Shown here: positions 33,575 to 41,381 of the stretch, piece after piece
Position numbering within the stretch: position 1 is the first letter of the stretch
Layout of the letters: each line of letters begins with the position of its first letter
Source: Massilia sp. Root351
GTDB lineage: Bacteria; Pseudomonadota; Gammaproteobacteria; Burkholderiales; Burkholderiaceae_D
Assembly (NCBI RefSeq): GCF_001425045.1
Contig: NZ_LMDJ01000033.1
Span: 250,463 to 314,462, forward strand
DNA length: 64,000 nt
Direction: 5' to 3'
The notes under the pieces: model-generated
Told to the model about the DNA's origin: nothing
The model's input: only the letters and a program-made list of their open reading frames with translations
The model's database searches: none
Position numbers and translations under genes: made by a program

Positions 33575-35191
33575 ATGGATCGCAGGGGATTTGTTCGGAT
33601 GGGCCTGGCCGCCGGTGCGGCCGGTACGGTCGGTACTGCCAACGCCACGGCGCAGGCGCAGTTGTCCGAGGCGGGCAAACCCGGCCCCGGCGGCATCCTC
33701 GACAGCGGCGTCCAGCTGCAGCAGGAACTGATGGCCGCCAACAAGCTCACCTCGCACTCCCTCACCTCGCAATACCTGGCCCGCATCCGCAACATCGACA
33801 AAGCCGGCCCCCGCATCAACGCCATCATCGAAATCAATCCGGAAGCGCTGAAGATTGCCCGCGAGATGGACCGCGAACGCTTGCTGCGGCGCGTGCGCGG
33901 CCCGCTGCACGGCATCCCGGTACTACTGAAGGACAATATCGCCACGGCCGACCGCATGAGCACCACCGCCGGCTCGCTGGCCCTGGCCGGGGTGCGGGCG
34001 GCGCGCGACGCCCACGTGGCGGCCCAGCTGCGCGCGGCCGGCGCGGTCATCATCGGCAAGACCAATCTGAGCGAGTGGGCCAATATGCGCTCCACCCATT
34101 CCGTCAGCGGCTGGAGCGCGCGCGGCGGCCTGACGCGCAACCCGTATTCGCTCGACCGCAACTGCAGCGGCTCCAGTTCCGGCTCCGGCGCTGCCATCGC
34201 TGCCGGCCTGGCCACGCTGGCGGTGGGCACCGAGACCGACGGCTCCATCGTCTCGCCGGCCTCGATCTGCGGCTTGGTCGGCATCAAGCCCACGCTGGGC
34301 CTGGTCAGCCGCAGCGGCATCATCCCCATCGCCCACTCGCAGGACACGGCCGGTCCCATGGCGCGTTCGGTGGCCGACGCCGCGCTGATGCTGGCCGCCA
34401 TGGCCGGCGTGGACCCGGCCGATGCGGCCACCGCCGGCAGCGCCGGCAAGGCCGCCGGCTACGCCGCCGCGCTGGACCGCGACAGCCTGCACGGCAAGCG
34501 CCTCGGCGTGGCGCGCAATTTCTTCGGCAAGAATCCGGACGTGGATGCCGAAATCGCCAAGGCGCTGCAGGTGCTGCAGGCGCAGGGCGCGCAACTGGTG
34601 GACGTGGAAATACCCAACGTGAACAAGTACGACAGCACCGAAACCGAAGTGCTGCTGCATGAATTCAAGGCCGACCTGGCGGCGTACCTGAAGGACTACG
34701 CGCCCCACGCGCCAGTGCGCAATATGGCCGACCTGGTGGAATTCAACCGCCAGCACGCTGACAAGGAAATGCCCTACTTCGGCCAGGAATACCTGGAGCG
34801 TGCCGCCGCCAAGGGCGGCCTGGACGAGCAGGTCTACCTGGACGCGCTGGCCAACAACCACCGCTATTCGCGCGCCGAAGGCATCGACCAGGTGATGCGC
34901 GAACACCGCCTGGACGCGCTGGTGGCGCCCACCGACGGCCCGGCCTGGCTGACGGACTTCATCAACGGCGACCATTACAACGCCAGCTTCTCCTCGCCCG
35001 CCGCGGTGGCCGGTTACCCGCACGTGACCGTGCCGGCCGGCTATGTGCACGGCCTGCCGGTGGGCCTGTCCTTCGTGGGCGGCAGCTACACGGAAGCGAA
35101 GCTGATCGGCATGGCCTACGCCTACGAGCAGGCCACGCGGCACCGCCGCGCGCCGCAATTCCCGGCCAGCGTGTCACCCGTGTTCCGCTAG
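33575..35191 (+). CDS. Amidase (amidase-signature family) with Tat-like signal
   Basis: A 538-residue amidase. The N-terminus DRRGFVRMGLAAGAAGTVG followed by AQAQ looks like a twin-arginine export signal. The catalytic triad of the amidase-signature family is visible: Lys119 in VLLKDNIAT, the cis-Ser of the CSGSSSGSGAA loop (about 200) and the nucleophile Ser in TDGSIVSPAS (about 224). The substrate is unknown; members hydrolyse aliphatic, aromatic or peptide amides. The ATG at 33575 is chosen because GGAG lies six bases before it. It lies 38 bases upstream of the YheO-like regulator on the same strand, but that gene has its own promoter. Confidence 0.85.
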   Translation: MDRRGFVRMGLAAGAAGTVGTANATAQAQLSEAGKPGPGGILDSGVQLQQELMAANKLTSHSLTSQYLARIRNIDKAGPRINAIIEINPEALKIAREMDRERLLRRVRGPLHGIPVLLKDNIATADRMSTTAGSLALAGVRAARDAHVAAQLRAAGAVIIGKTNLSEWANMRSTHSVSGWSARGGLTRNPYSLDRNCSGSSSGSGAAIAAGLATLAVGTETDGSIVSPASICGLVGIKPTLGLVSRSGIIPIAHSQDTAGPMARSVADAALMLAAMAGVDPADAATAGSAGKAAGYAAALDRDSLHGKRLGVARNFFGKNPDVDAEIAKALQVLQAQGAQLVDVEIPNVNKYDSTETEVLLHEFKADLAAYLKDYAPHAPVRNMADLVEFNRQHADKEMPYFGQEYLERAAAKGGLDEQVYLDALANNHRYSRAEGIDQVMREHRLDALVAPTDGPAWLTDFINGDHYNASFSSPAAVAGYPHVTVPAGYVHGLPVGLSFVGGSYTEAKLIGMAYAYEQATRHRRAPQFPASVSPVFR

Positions 35192-35194
35192 GAT

Positions 35195-35230
35195 TTGACA
35201 GAATATCCAATTCTGGATATTCTGTCCAAA
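35195..35230 (+). promoter_or_regulatory. Palindromic promoter/operator of the YheO-like gene, leaderless
   Basis: A perfect inverted repeat with 13-base arms (35197-35209 and 35214-35226) and a four-base spacer overlays a near-consensus promoter: TTGACA (35195-35200), 17-base spacer and TATTCT (35218-35223). The ATG at 35230 starts seven bases after the -10 box, where transcription would begin. No ribosome site can fit, so the transcript should be leaderless. The palindrome would block polymerase if a dimeric regulator binds. Confidence 0.75.
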
Positions 35231-35886
35231 TGCGAAAACAGAAGATCACCCGCACGGCAGAGCAACAGCTGCTGCTGGACCAGCTCAAGAACGTGGCCGA
35301 AGGGCTCGGCCAGACCCTGGCGCCGTTCTGCGAAGTGGTGGTGCACGACTTGCTGGACCCGGCGCACGCCATTGCCGCCATCTACAACAACCTGTCCAGC
35401 CGCCACATCGGCGGCCCGGCCACCGAGCTTGGCCTGGCCCGCATCGCGGACGCCGCCTATCCTGCCATCGTGGCAAACTACGCCAACAGTTTCGCCGACG
35501 GGCGTCAGGCCAAGAGCACCTCCATCGGCATCAAGGACTCCGGCGGCCAGTACATCGCCGCGCTGTGCATCAACGTGGACCTGACCATGTTCCACGGCCT
35601 GCAGTCCGTGTTCGCGCAGTTCAGCCGCATCGACGCCAGCCATGGCGCCAACGGCGGCGGTCCGCAGGAGTCGCTGGACCCGGTGGGCGCCGACGGCATC
35701 CGGCGCCGCATCGACGAATACGCGGCACGCCTTTCCAGCACGCCGCGCGCGCTCAAGGCCGGCGAGCGGCGCGCACTGATCGTTGAATTACGGGAGGCGG
35801 GCTGCCTGGACGTGCGGCGCGCCATGGAAATCATCGCCCAGCACCTGGGCATTTCAAGAGCGACTGTGTACAGCTATGCCAAATAA
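35230..35886 (+). CDS. YheO/DauR-like PAS-HTH transcriptional regulator
   Basis: The 218-residue protein has a YheO-like PAS domain (about 20-130, with CEVVVHDLLDP and SIGIKDSGGQYIAALCINVD) and a C-terminal helix-turn-helix (about 165-218, ending LGISRATVYSYAK). DauR of Pseudomonas, which controls D-arginine use, is the best-known relative. Here the neighbours are an ornithine-cyclodeaminase-family enzyme and a PLP dehydratase. It probably senses an amino acid and controls its own promoter through the palindrome at 35197-35226. Its last eleven bases overlap the next gene. Confidence 0.85.
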   Translation: MRKQKITRTAEQQLLLDQLKNVAEGLGQTLAPFCEVVVHDLLDPAHAIAAIYNNLSSRHIGGPATELGLARIADAAYPAIVANYANSFADGRQAKSTSIGIKDSGGQYIAALCINVDLTMFHGLQSVFAQFSRIDASHGANGGGPQESLDPVGADGIRRRIDEYAARLSSTPRALKAGERRALIVELREAGCLDVRRAMEIIAQHLGISRATVYSYAK

Positions 35887-36844
35887 CGCAAGACTGCTGC
35901 TGATCGATAGCGTCCAGGGCGAGACCCTGATGAACTTCCGCGACGTGCTGGACGCCACCCGCGAAGCGTTCGTATTGCATCAGCAGGAGGAGGGGCGCGT
36001 GTTCCCGCTGGTGCGCGAGCGCCTGCCGGAAGGCATATGGGGCATCAAGTCCGGCCAGGTGGTGGCGCAGAACCTGCTCGGCTTCAAGTCGGCCGGCTTC
36101 TGGCCCGGCAACCGCGAGAAGGGCGGCGAGCCGCACCAGGCCACCATAGTGCTGGTGGACCCGGCCACGGGCCGGCCGCAGTGCATCATCGACGGCAACG
36201 GCGTGACCACCATGCGCACCGGCGCGGCCGGCGGCCTCGGGCTGCTGCAGCTGGCGCGCGCCGACAGCAACCGCGTGTGCGTGTTCGGCACCGGCGTGCA
36301 GGCCCGCGTCCAGCTGCGCTACGCGCTGGAACTGATCCCGTCGCTGCACCAGGTGGACTACGTGAGCTCCAGCGGCGAGGCGGACCTGGCCTTCGAGCGC
36401 CAGTTCTCCGAGCGCTGCACGGTCACGCCGGCGGCCGACCGCAACGCCTCCGTGGCGCTGGCCGACATCGTCATTACCGCCACCACCGGGCGCGGTCCGC
36501 TGTTCAATCTGGACGCCGTGCGGCCCGGCACCCACTTCAACTGCGTCGGCGCCGACACGCTGGGCAAGCGCGAACTGCCCGAAGGCCTGCTGCGGCAGGC
36601 GCGCCTGTTCGTGGACGACCATATCCAGGCGCGCCAGATCGGCGAAATGCAGTGGGCGCCCGAGCTGCCCTGCCACCAGCTGGGCGAACTGCTGTCGGGC
36701 CAGCTGCAGGCGCACCGCAAGCCGGAAGACATCACCATCTTCGACATGACCGGCATCGCGCTGCAGGACCTCACCGTGGCGCGCCTGATCTACGAGCGCG
36801 CGCTGGCCCGCGGCGTGGGCACCAGCGTGGCCTGGCCGTGGTAA
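35876..36844 (+). CDS. Ornithine cyclodeaminase/mu-crystallin family enzyme (BhcD-like)
   Basis: A 322-residue NAD(P)-dependent protein of the ornithine cyclodeaminase/mu-crystallin family. It shows the DGNGVTTMRTGAAGGL substrate segment and the Rossmann motif VCVFGTGVQARVQL (about residues 135-148). The family includes true ornithine cyclodeaminase, ketimine reductases and the iminosuccinate reductase BhcD of the beta-hydroxyaspartate cycle. The following gene is BhcB-like, so BhcD-type activity (iminosuccinate to aspartate) is the most economical reading, though unproven. The ATG at 35876 lies inside the regulator's end (11-base overlap), so translation is probably coupled. Confidence 0.75.
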   Translation: MPNNARLLLIDSVQGETLMNFRDVLDATREAFVLHQQEEGRVFPLVRERLPEGIWGIKSGQVVAQNLLGFKSAGFWPGNREKGGEPHQATIVLVDPATGRPQCIIDGNGVTTMRTGAAGGLGLLQLARADSNRVCVFGTGVQARVQLRYALELIPSLHQVDYVSSSGEADLAFERQFSERCTVTPAADRNASVALADIVITATTGRGPLFNLDAVRPGTHFNCVGADTLGKRELPEGLLRQARLFVDDHIQARQIGEMQWAPELPCHQLGELLSGQLQAHRKPEDITIFDMTGIALQDLTVARLIYERALARGVGTSVAWPW

Positions 36845-36870
36845 TTATTCAGTCATCAGAAAGGACATCC

Positions 36871-37830
36871 ATGCAAGTCTTGCCGACCTACGACGACGTT
36901 GCCGCCGCCGCGCAGCGCATTGAAGGCCACGCCCACCGCACCCCCGTGCTGCGCTCGCGCACGGCGGACCAGGAACTGGGCGCACAACTATTTTTCAAAG
37001 CCGAGAACCTGCAGCGCATGGGCGCCTTCAAGTTCCGCGGCGCCTTCAACGCGCTGTCGCGCTTCGACGCGGCGCAGCGCGAGGCTGGCGTGGTCGCTTT
37101 CTCGTCCGGCAACCACGCCCAGGCCATCGCGCTGTCGGCGCGCCTGCTGGACATTCCCGCCACCATCGTCATGCCGCAGGACGCGCCGGCCGCCAAGGTG
37201 GCCGCCACCAGGGGCTACGGCGGCAAGGTGGTGCTGTACGACCGCTATACCGAAGACCGCGAGGCCATCGGCCGCAGGCTGGCCGAAGAGGGCGGCCTGA
37301 CCCTGATCCCGCCGTACGACCATCCGGACGTGATCGCCGGCCAGGGCACGGCGGCCAAGGAGCTGTTCGACGAAGTGGGCCCGCTGGACGCGCTGTTCGT
37401 CTGCCTGGGCGGCGGCGGCCTGCTGTCCGGCTGCGCGCTGGCCGCGCGCGCCTTGTCGCCGGACTGCAAAATCTACGGCGTGGAGCCGGAGGCGGGCAAC
37501 GACGGCCAGCAATCGTTCCGCAGCGGCGCCATCGTCCACATCGACACGCCCAAGACCATCGCCGACGGCGCTCAGACCCAGCACCTGGGTAACTACACCT
37601 TTGATATCATCCGGCGCAACGTGGACGATGTGCTGACTGTCTCCGATGCGCAACTGGTGGACGAAATGCGCTTCTTCGCGTCGCGCATGAAAATCGTCGT
37701 CGAACCTACCGGCTGCCTGGGTTTTGCCGCCGCGCGCGCCATGCGTGCGCAGCTGCAGGGCAAGCGCATCGGCGTTATCATCAGCGGCGGCAACGTGGAC
37801 ATGGCGCGCTTCTGCTCCCTATTGGCCTAA
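36871..37830 (+). CDS. Threo-3-hydroxyaspartate dehydratase-like PLP enzyme (BhcB-like)
   Basis: A 319-residue fold-type II PLP enzyme close to serine racemase, threonine dehydratase and beta-hydroxyaspartate dehydratase (EC 4.3.1.20). The PLP lysine lies in GAFKFRGAFNA (about residue 53), the Asn loop in SSGNHAQAIA, and the phosphate-binding glycine loop is CLGGGGLLSG. The lack of a C-terminal regulatory domain rules out biosynthetic threonine deaminase IlvA. It would turn 3-hydroxyaspartate into iminosuccinate or oxaloacetate and ammonia. AAGGA at 36861-36865 serves the ATG, 26 bases after the previous gene. Confidence 0.8.
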   Translation: MQVLPTYDDVAAAAQRIEGHAHRTPVLRSRTADQELGAQLFFKAENLQRMGAFKFRGAFNALSRFDAAQREAGVVAFSSGNHAQAIALSARLLDIPATIVMPQDAPAAKVAATRGYGGKVVLYDRYTEDREAIGRRLAEEGGLTLIPPYDHPDVIAGQGTAAKELFDEVGPLDALFVCLGGGGLLSGCALAARALSPDCKIYGVEPEAGNDGQQSFRSGAIVHIDTPKTIADGAQTQHLGNYTFDIIRRNVDDVLTVSDAQLVDEMRFFASRMKIVVEPTGCLGFAAARAMRAQLQGKRIGVIISGGNVDMARFCSLLA

Positions 37831-37899
37831 AGGACAGGTTACAGGCCGGGGCAGGCACGGTTAGAGTCGTACCATCAACGATGAGGCGAGGGCACCCAC

Positions 37900-38853
37900 A
37901 TGCATTCCGTACAACAGGAAGTCGACGAACGCAGCAACCTGACCGGCACCAACAAGTTCGAACTGCTGCTGTTCCGGCTGGGCGGCGACGCCACCGGCGA
38001 GCGCAACGAGCTGTTCGGCATCAACGTGTTCAAGATCCGCGAGATCGTCGCCATGCCGCCCATCACGGCGGTGGCGGGATCGCAGCCCCATATGCTGGGC
38101 GTGGTCAACCTGCGCGGCCAGATCATCCAGGTGCTGGATCTGCCCGCCATCTGCGGCTGCAAGCCCAAGACCGGCCTGAACATCATGCTGGTCACCGAGT
38201 TCGCCCGCACCACGCAAGCGTTCGCGGTGGAATCGGTGGAGGACATCGTGCGGCTCGACTGGGGCCAGGTGCTGTCGGCCGAATCGACCGCCGTGGGCGG
38301 CATGGTCACCAGCATCGCGCGCCTGGACGGCGCCAGCGGTTCGCGCCTGGCGCAGGTGCTGGACGTGGAAACCATCCTGCGCAGCATGAACCCGAGCGAC
38401 CGGCCCGACGTCGACCCCGAAACCATCGGCCCCAGCCTGAACCTGCGGCCCGGCACCATGATCCTGGCCGCCGACGACTCGGTGGTGGCCCGCTCGCTGA
38501 TCGAGAAGGGCCTGGAAGCGATGGGCGCGCCCTTTATCATGACCAAGTCCGGCAAGGAAGCGTGGGACAAGCTGGGCCAGATCGCCGCCGCCGCCGAGGC
38601 CGAAGGCAAGACCGTGTACGACAAGATCGCGCTGGTGCTGACCGACCTGGAAATGCCGGAAATGGACGGTTTCACGCTCACGCGCAACATCAAGCAGACC
38701 GGCCGCTACTCCGCGCTGCCGGTGGTGATTCATTCGTCCTTGTCGGGCACAACCAACGAAGAGCACGTCAAGACCGTGGGCGCGGACGCCTATGTGGCCA
38801 AGTTCATGGCCGAAGAGCTGGCCGCCACCATCCGCAAGGTGCTGGCGAAATAG
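37900..38853 (+). CDS. cheV: Chemotaxis protein CheV (CheW-receiver fusion)
   Basis: CheV couples chemoreceptors to CheA and is thought to help adaptation. The 317-residue protein has an N-terminal CheW domain (about 15-165; ELFGINVFKIREIVAMPPIT, MLGVVNLRGQIIQVLDLP) and a C-terminal receiver (about 185-315). In the receiver LAADDSVV gives the acidic pair, the phospho-acceptor Asp is in LTDLEMPEMDG, and the Lys is in AYVAKFMAEE. Length and order match CheV. It stands alone, about 36 kb from cheY in this window. Confidence 0.93.
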   Translation: MHSVQQEVDERSNLTGTNKFELLLFRLGGDATGERNELFGINVFKIREIVAMPPITAVAGSQPHMLGVVNLRGQIIQVLDLPAICGCKPKTGLNIMLVTEFARTTQAFAVESVEDIVRLDWGQVLSAESTAVGGMVTSIARLDGASGSRLAQVLDVETILRSMNPSDRPDVDPETIGPSLNLRPGTMILAADDSVVARSLIEKGLEAMGAPFIMTKSGKEAWDKLGQIAAAAEAEGKTVYDKIALVLTDLEMPEMDGFTLTRNIKQTGRYSALPVVIHSSLSGTTNEEHVKTVGADAYVAKFMAEELAATIRKVLAK

Positions 38854-38921
38854 GGCGGGTAGCAAGGAAAAATCGCGGTAGAATTTAAGCGGGCGCCACC
38901 CGGCGCGCCCGCCCGGCCGCG

Positions 38922-39344
38922 ATGGAACTTATGCTGCAAATCGATTTTCCGATCCGCAAAGAATGCCCGCCCGGCGCCTGCGACTGCAAGCGCGAGCTGC
39001 TGCTGGACGGCCCGGCGGTGGACATGGCCGGGCTGGCCATCCTGCGGCTGACCAGGGAAGAAGAGAAGCGCCTGATCCAGCGTATCGAGGCTGCAGAGAG
39101 CTATGAAGAACTGCAGCGCATCGGCGTGCGGCTGCAGCAAAACCTCGGCGTGGCCTTGAAGATCGCGCCCGGCGACAATGAGGTGCGCACCGTGATGGGC
39201 TTGCAGATCGAGCTGAGCATGCGTCCCGGGCTGTGCCGCAAGACGCGCGAAGCCGTTCCGGCCGCCGTGCGCCGCTGCCTCAAGAAAAACCCCGCCATCA
39301 TCTACGCCATCCTCGACGCCCATGACCTGTTCGGCGCGTCGTAA
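38922..39344 (+). CDS. Conserved hypothetical protein with N-terminal cysteine cluster
   Basis: A 140-residue protein I do not assign to a named family. The N-terminus has a Cys-rich motif (KECPPGACDCKRELL, three Cys around residues 15-23) that could bind a metal. A mainly helical region follows (LTREEEKRLIQRIEAAESYEELQRIGVRL) and a basic segment (CRKTREAVPAAVRRCLKKN). It lies 68 bases after cheV on the same strand, and no ribosome site stands out. Alternative in-frame start: ATG at 38931 (MLQIDF). Confidence 0.55.
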   Translation: MELMLQIDFPIRKECPPGACDCKRELLLDGPAVDMAGLAILRLTREEEKRLIQRIEAAESYEELQRIGVRLQQNLGVALKIAPGDNEVRTVMGLQIELSMRPGLCRKTREAVPAAVRRCLKKNPAIIYAILDAHDLFGAS

Positions 39345-39363
39345 CACGGTTTCAGGAGGAACC

Positions 39364-39759
39364 TTGATCACCCGGCTTGCTTCATGCAGTTGCGGCCAAC
39401 TGACGGCCCAAACCGTCGGCGACCCGGTCCGCGTCTCGATCTGCCATTGCCTTGCATGCCAGCGCCGCACCGGAAGTCCATTCGGCCAGCAAGCACGCTT
39501 CCTGCGCGAGCACGTTACCATCCGCGGCGCATCGACCGAGTATGTCCGCATTGGCGATGAGGGCCCGGGAGCAAGATTCCACTTCTGTCCGCAATGCGGC
39601 GCCACGGTGTACTATGAGCTTTTGGCGATGCCGGAATACTTCGGCATGCCCATCGGCGCGTTCGCCGAGCCGGATTTCCCCGCCCCGACCATTTCAGTCT
39701 ACGAAGAGCGCATGCACAGCTGGGTAGTGCCGCCAGCCGGCGCAGAGCATATCCGGTAA
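39364..39759 (+). CDS. GFA (glutathione-dependent formaldehyde-activating) family protein
   Basis: A 131-residue zinc protein of the GFA/CENP-V family. The zinc cysteines are in CSCGQL (about 8-10), CHCLAC (about 30-35) and CPQCG (about 83-86), with VYYELLAMPEYFGMPIGAFAEP at the C-terminal side. Members may act on glutathione-formaldehyde adducts, but most are not characterised. I start it at TTG 39364 because a full AGGAGG site lies at 39354-39359, four bases before. Upstream in-frame starts fall inside the previous gene. Confidence 0.8.
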   Translation: MITRLASCSCGQLTAQTVGDPVRVSICHCLACQRRTGSPFGQQARFLREHVTIRGASTEYVRIGDEGPGARFHFCPQCGATVYYELLAMPEYFGMPIGAFAEPDFPAPTISVYEERMHSWVVPPAGAEHIR

Positions 39760-39857
39760 CCGCGGCATCCGATTGAACTGACAACGGATGACGAAATCAC
39801 TTTGAACGATCAGGCAAGCAATGAAGATATATGTTTGGACCAGTTACTCCATGACTA

Positions 39858-39893
39858 ACCCCGGTGGCAATGACGCTGCCGGGGTGACTGGAG
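39858..39893 (+). promoter_or_regulatory. Stem-loop plus ribosome site in front of a small gene
   Basis: An 11-bp stem (39858-39868 with 39875-39885, two G-T pairs) with loop AATGAC, four bases before a GGAG site (39890-39893). It may control access to the start codon at 39900. It has no T-tract and is not a terminator. Confidence 0.55.
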
Positions 39894-39899
39894 AAACTT

Positions 39900-40124
39900 A
39901 TGAAAGATTTGGCACGTGCGCTTCGGCGCCATCATGCTGCCCGCATCAAGCGGGCACGCCGTTTTTATTTTGGAATTGACAACTCGACCGATTTGCGCCG
40001 GCTCGGCAAACTATTAAATACGCCAACGCCTTGTAGTTGCTGGATGTGCGGCAATCCAAGACGCCAAGGCGAGCTTAGCGTGTCGGAATTGCTGCATGCA
40101 CTAACGTGGCATGAAGACGCGTGA
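39900..40124 (+). CDS. Small conserved protein with CSCWMCGNPRR motif
   Basis: A 74-residue basic protein. The N-terminal helix MKDLARALRRHHAARIKRARRFYFG is rich in Arg, Lys and His and the centre carries TPTPCSCWMCGNPRR, a CxCxxC motif that could bind zinc. To my knowledge proteins of this type are widespread in proteobacteria but have no known function and no settled name. The ATG is supported by GGAG at 39890-39893. A stem-loop directly upstream suggests regulated translation. RNA binding is plausible because of the basic helix, but this is inference. Confidence 0.7.
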   Translation: MKDLARALRRHHAARIKRARRFYFGIDNSTDLRRLGKLLNTPTPCSCWMCGNPRRQGELSVSELLHALTWHEDA

Positions 40125-40183
40125 GGAAAGCCAGCTGCCGGGGAGTGTGGGCGTGGATGCACCGTGTCGCGCGTATCGCGTGC

Positions 40184-40816
40184 TCAGGTTTCCGGCAGCA
40201 CAAACCGCGCGATGGCCAGATAGTGCAGGGCGCTGCCGAGCAGGACGAAGAGGTGCCAGATGCCGTGCGCGTGGCGCATGCGGGTGTCGACCACGTAGAA
40301 GATGATGCCGACCGTGTAGAACAGCCCGCCCGCCAGCACAAAGGCGAAGCCGTCGCTGCCGAGCGACTCGCGCAGCGGCAGCACCATCAGCACGGCGGAC
40401 CAGCCCATGGTCAGGTAGATCACCACCGACAGCCAGCGCTGCTCGACTTTTCTCAGTTCCTGCATGATGCCGATGCCCGCCAGCAGCCACACGGCAGCCA
40501 GCAAGGCCCAGCCGAGCTGGCTGTCCAGCGCCAGGCTGCAGAACGGGGTGTAGGTGCCGGCGATCAGCACGTAGATCGCGCAGTGGTCGAACTTCTGCCA
40601 CACGGCTTTCGCGCGGCCGATGCTGGCGTGGTAGAAGGTCGAGCAGGCATACAGCAGCACCAGGCTGAAGCAATACACGCCGATGCTGACCACGCTCTGC
40701 CACGGTCCGCTGTGCACTTGCCCCAGCAGATACACCGACCCGCCAGCCGCCAGCAGCGCGCCAGCCAGATGTGTTACCGCATTAAATCTTTCGCCTGCCT
40801 GCGCAAACCGGACCAT
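40184..40816 (-). CDS. Hemolysin III family membrane protein (TrhA/PAQR)
   Basis: A 210-residue inner-membrane protein with seven hydrophobic helices of the PAQR/hemolysin III superfamily. The metal-binding motifs are seen as SxxxH-type STFYHAS (about 59-65), the D in KFDHCAIYVLIAGTYTP and the C-terminal HxxxH-like ARMRHAHGIWHLFVLLGSALHY. Bacterial TrhA influences membrane energetics and lipid state; hemolysis is not established. A GAGAGG site precedes the ATG at 40816. Confidence 0.9.
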   Translation of the reverse strand: MVRFAQAGERFNAVTHLAGALLAAGGSVYLLGQVHSGPWQSVVSIGVYCFSLVLLYACSTFYHASIGRAKAVWQKFDHCAIYVLIAGTYTPFCSLALDSQLGWALLAAVWLLAGIGIMQELRKVEQRWLSVVIYLTMGWSAVLMVLPLRESLGSDGFAFVLAGGLFYTVGIIFYVVDTRMRHAHGIWHLFVLLGSALHYLAIARFVLPET

Positions 40817-40922
40817 GGCGCACCTCTCAAGGAGTCGTTAGCCCATTGTAGCGGCGAATTAAGATAAGACTGTGACGGAACGCACGTTATATGGGTGGCC
40901 ATGCAGACCAGGCCCATCCTTT

Positions 40923-41309
40923 TTACGCCGGCTGCACCAGGTTGATGAGGTTGCCGCAGGTGTCTTCGAACAGCACGCCGGTGATCGGGCCCATGTTGGT
41001 GGGTTCGCCCCGGAACACCACGCCCAGTTCCTTCAGGCGGATGTATTCGGCCTGGATATTGTCGGTGAGGAAGGCGGTGGCGGGGATGCCGGCTGCGTAG
41101 AGTGCGCTCTGGTAAGCGTGCGCGGGCGGGAAGCCGATCGGTTCCAGTACCAGCTCCACGCCCTCGGCGCCCTCGGGCGAGGTCACTGTCAGCCAGCGGA
41201 AACTGCCCATGGCGATGTCGTTCTTGACCGTGAAGCCGAGAATCTCCGTATAGAAAGCCAGCGCCTTGGCCTGGTCCTCCACCATGATGCCGGCTAGTCC
41301 GATTCTCAT
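40923..41309 (-). CDS. VOC family protein (glyoxalase/bleomycin-resistance fold)
   Basis: A 128-residue protein with the two beta-alpha-beta-beta-beta modules of the vicinal-oxygen-chelate fold. The first opens with MRIGLAGIMVEDQAKALAFYTEILGF, the second ends in FEDTCGNLINLVQ with a likely metal-binding Glu. The role is unknown. It is separate from the helicase gene upstream on this strand by 72 bases. Confidence 0.85.
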   Translation of the reverse strand: MRIGLAGIMVEDQAKALAFYTEILGFTVKNDIAMGSFRWLTVTSPEGAEGVELVLEPIGFPPAHAYQSALYAAGIPATAFLTDNIQAEYIRLKELGVVFRGEPTNMGPITGVLFEDTCGNLINLVQPA

Positions 41310-41381
41310 GCTGCTCTCCCGATAGCGTTGTTTGAAGCAACTCTATCAGAAGACGCCGGCGGATAGTTGGACTTCGCCGCT

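Noticed and set aside
39821..39982. 53-codon frame starting MKIYVWTSYS
   Set aside because: It runs across the leader hairpin and into the next gene, with no ribosome site and no recognisable sequence.
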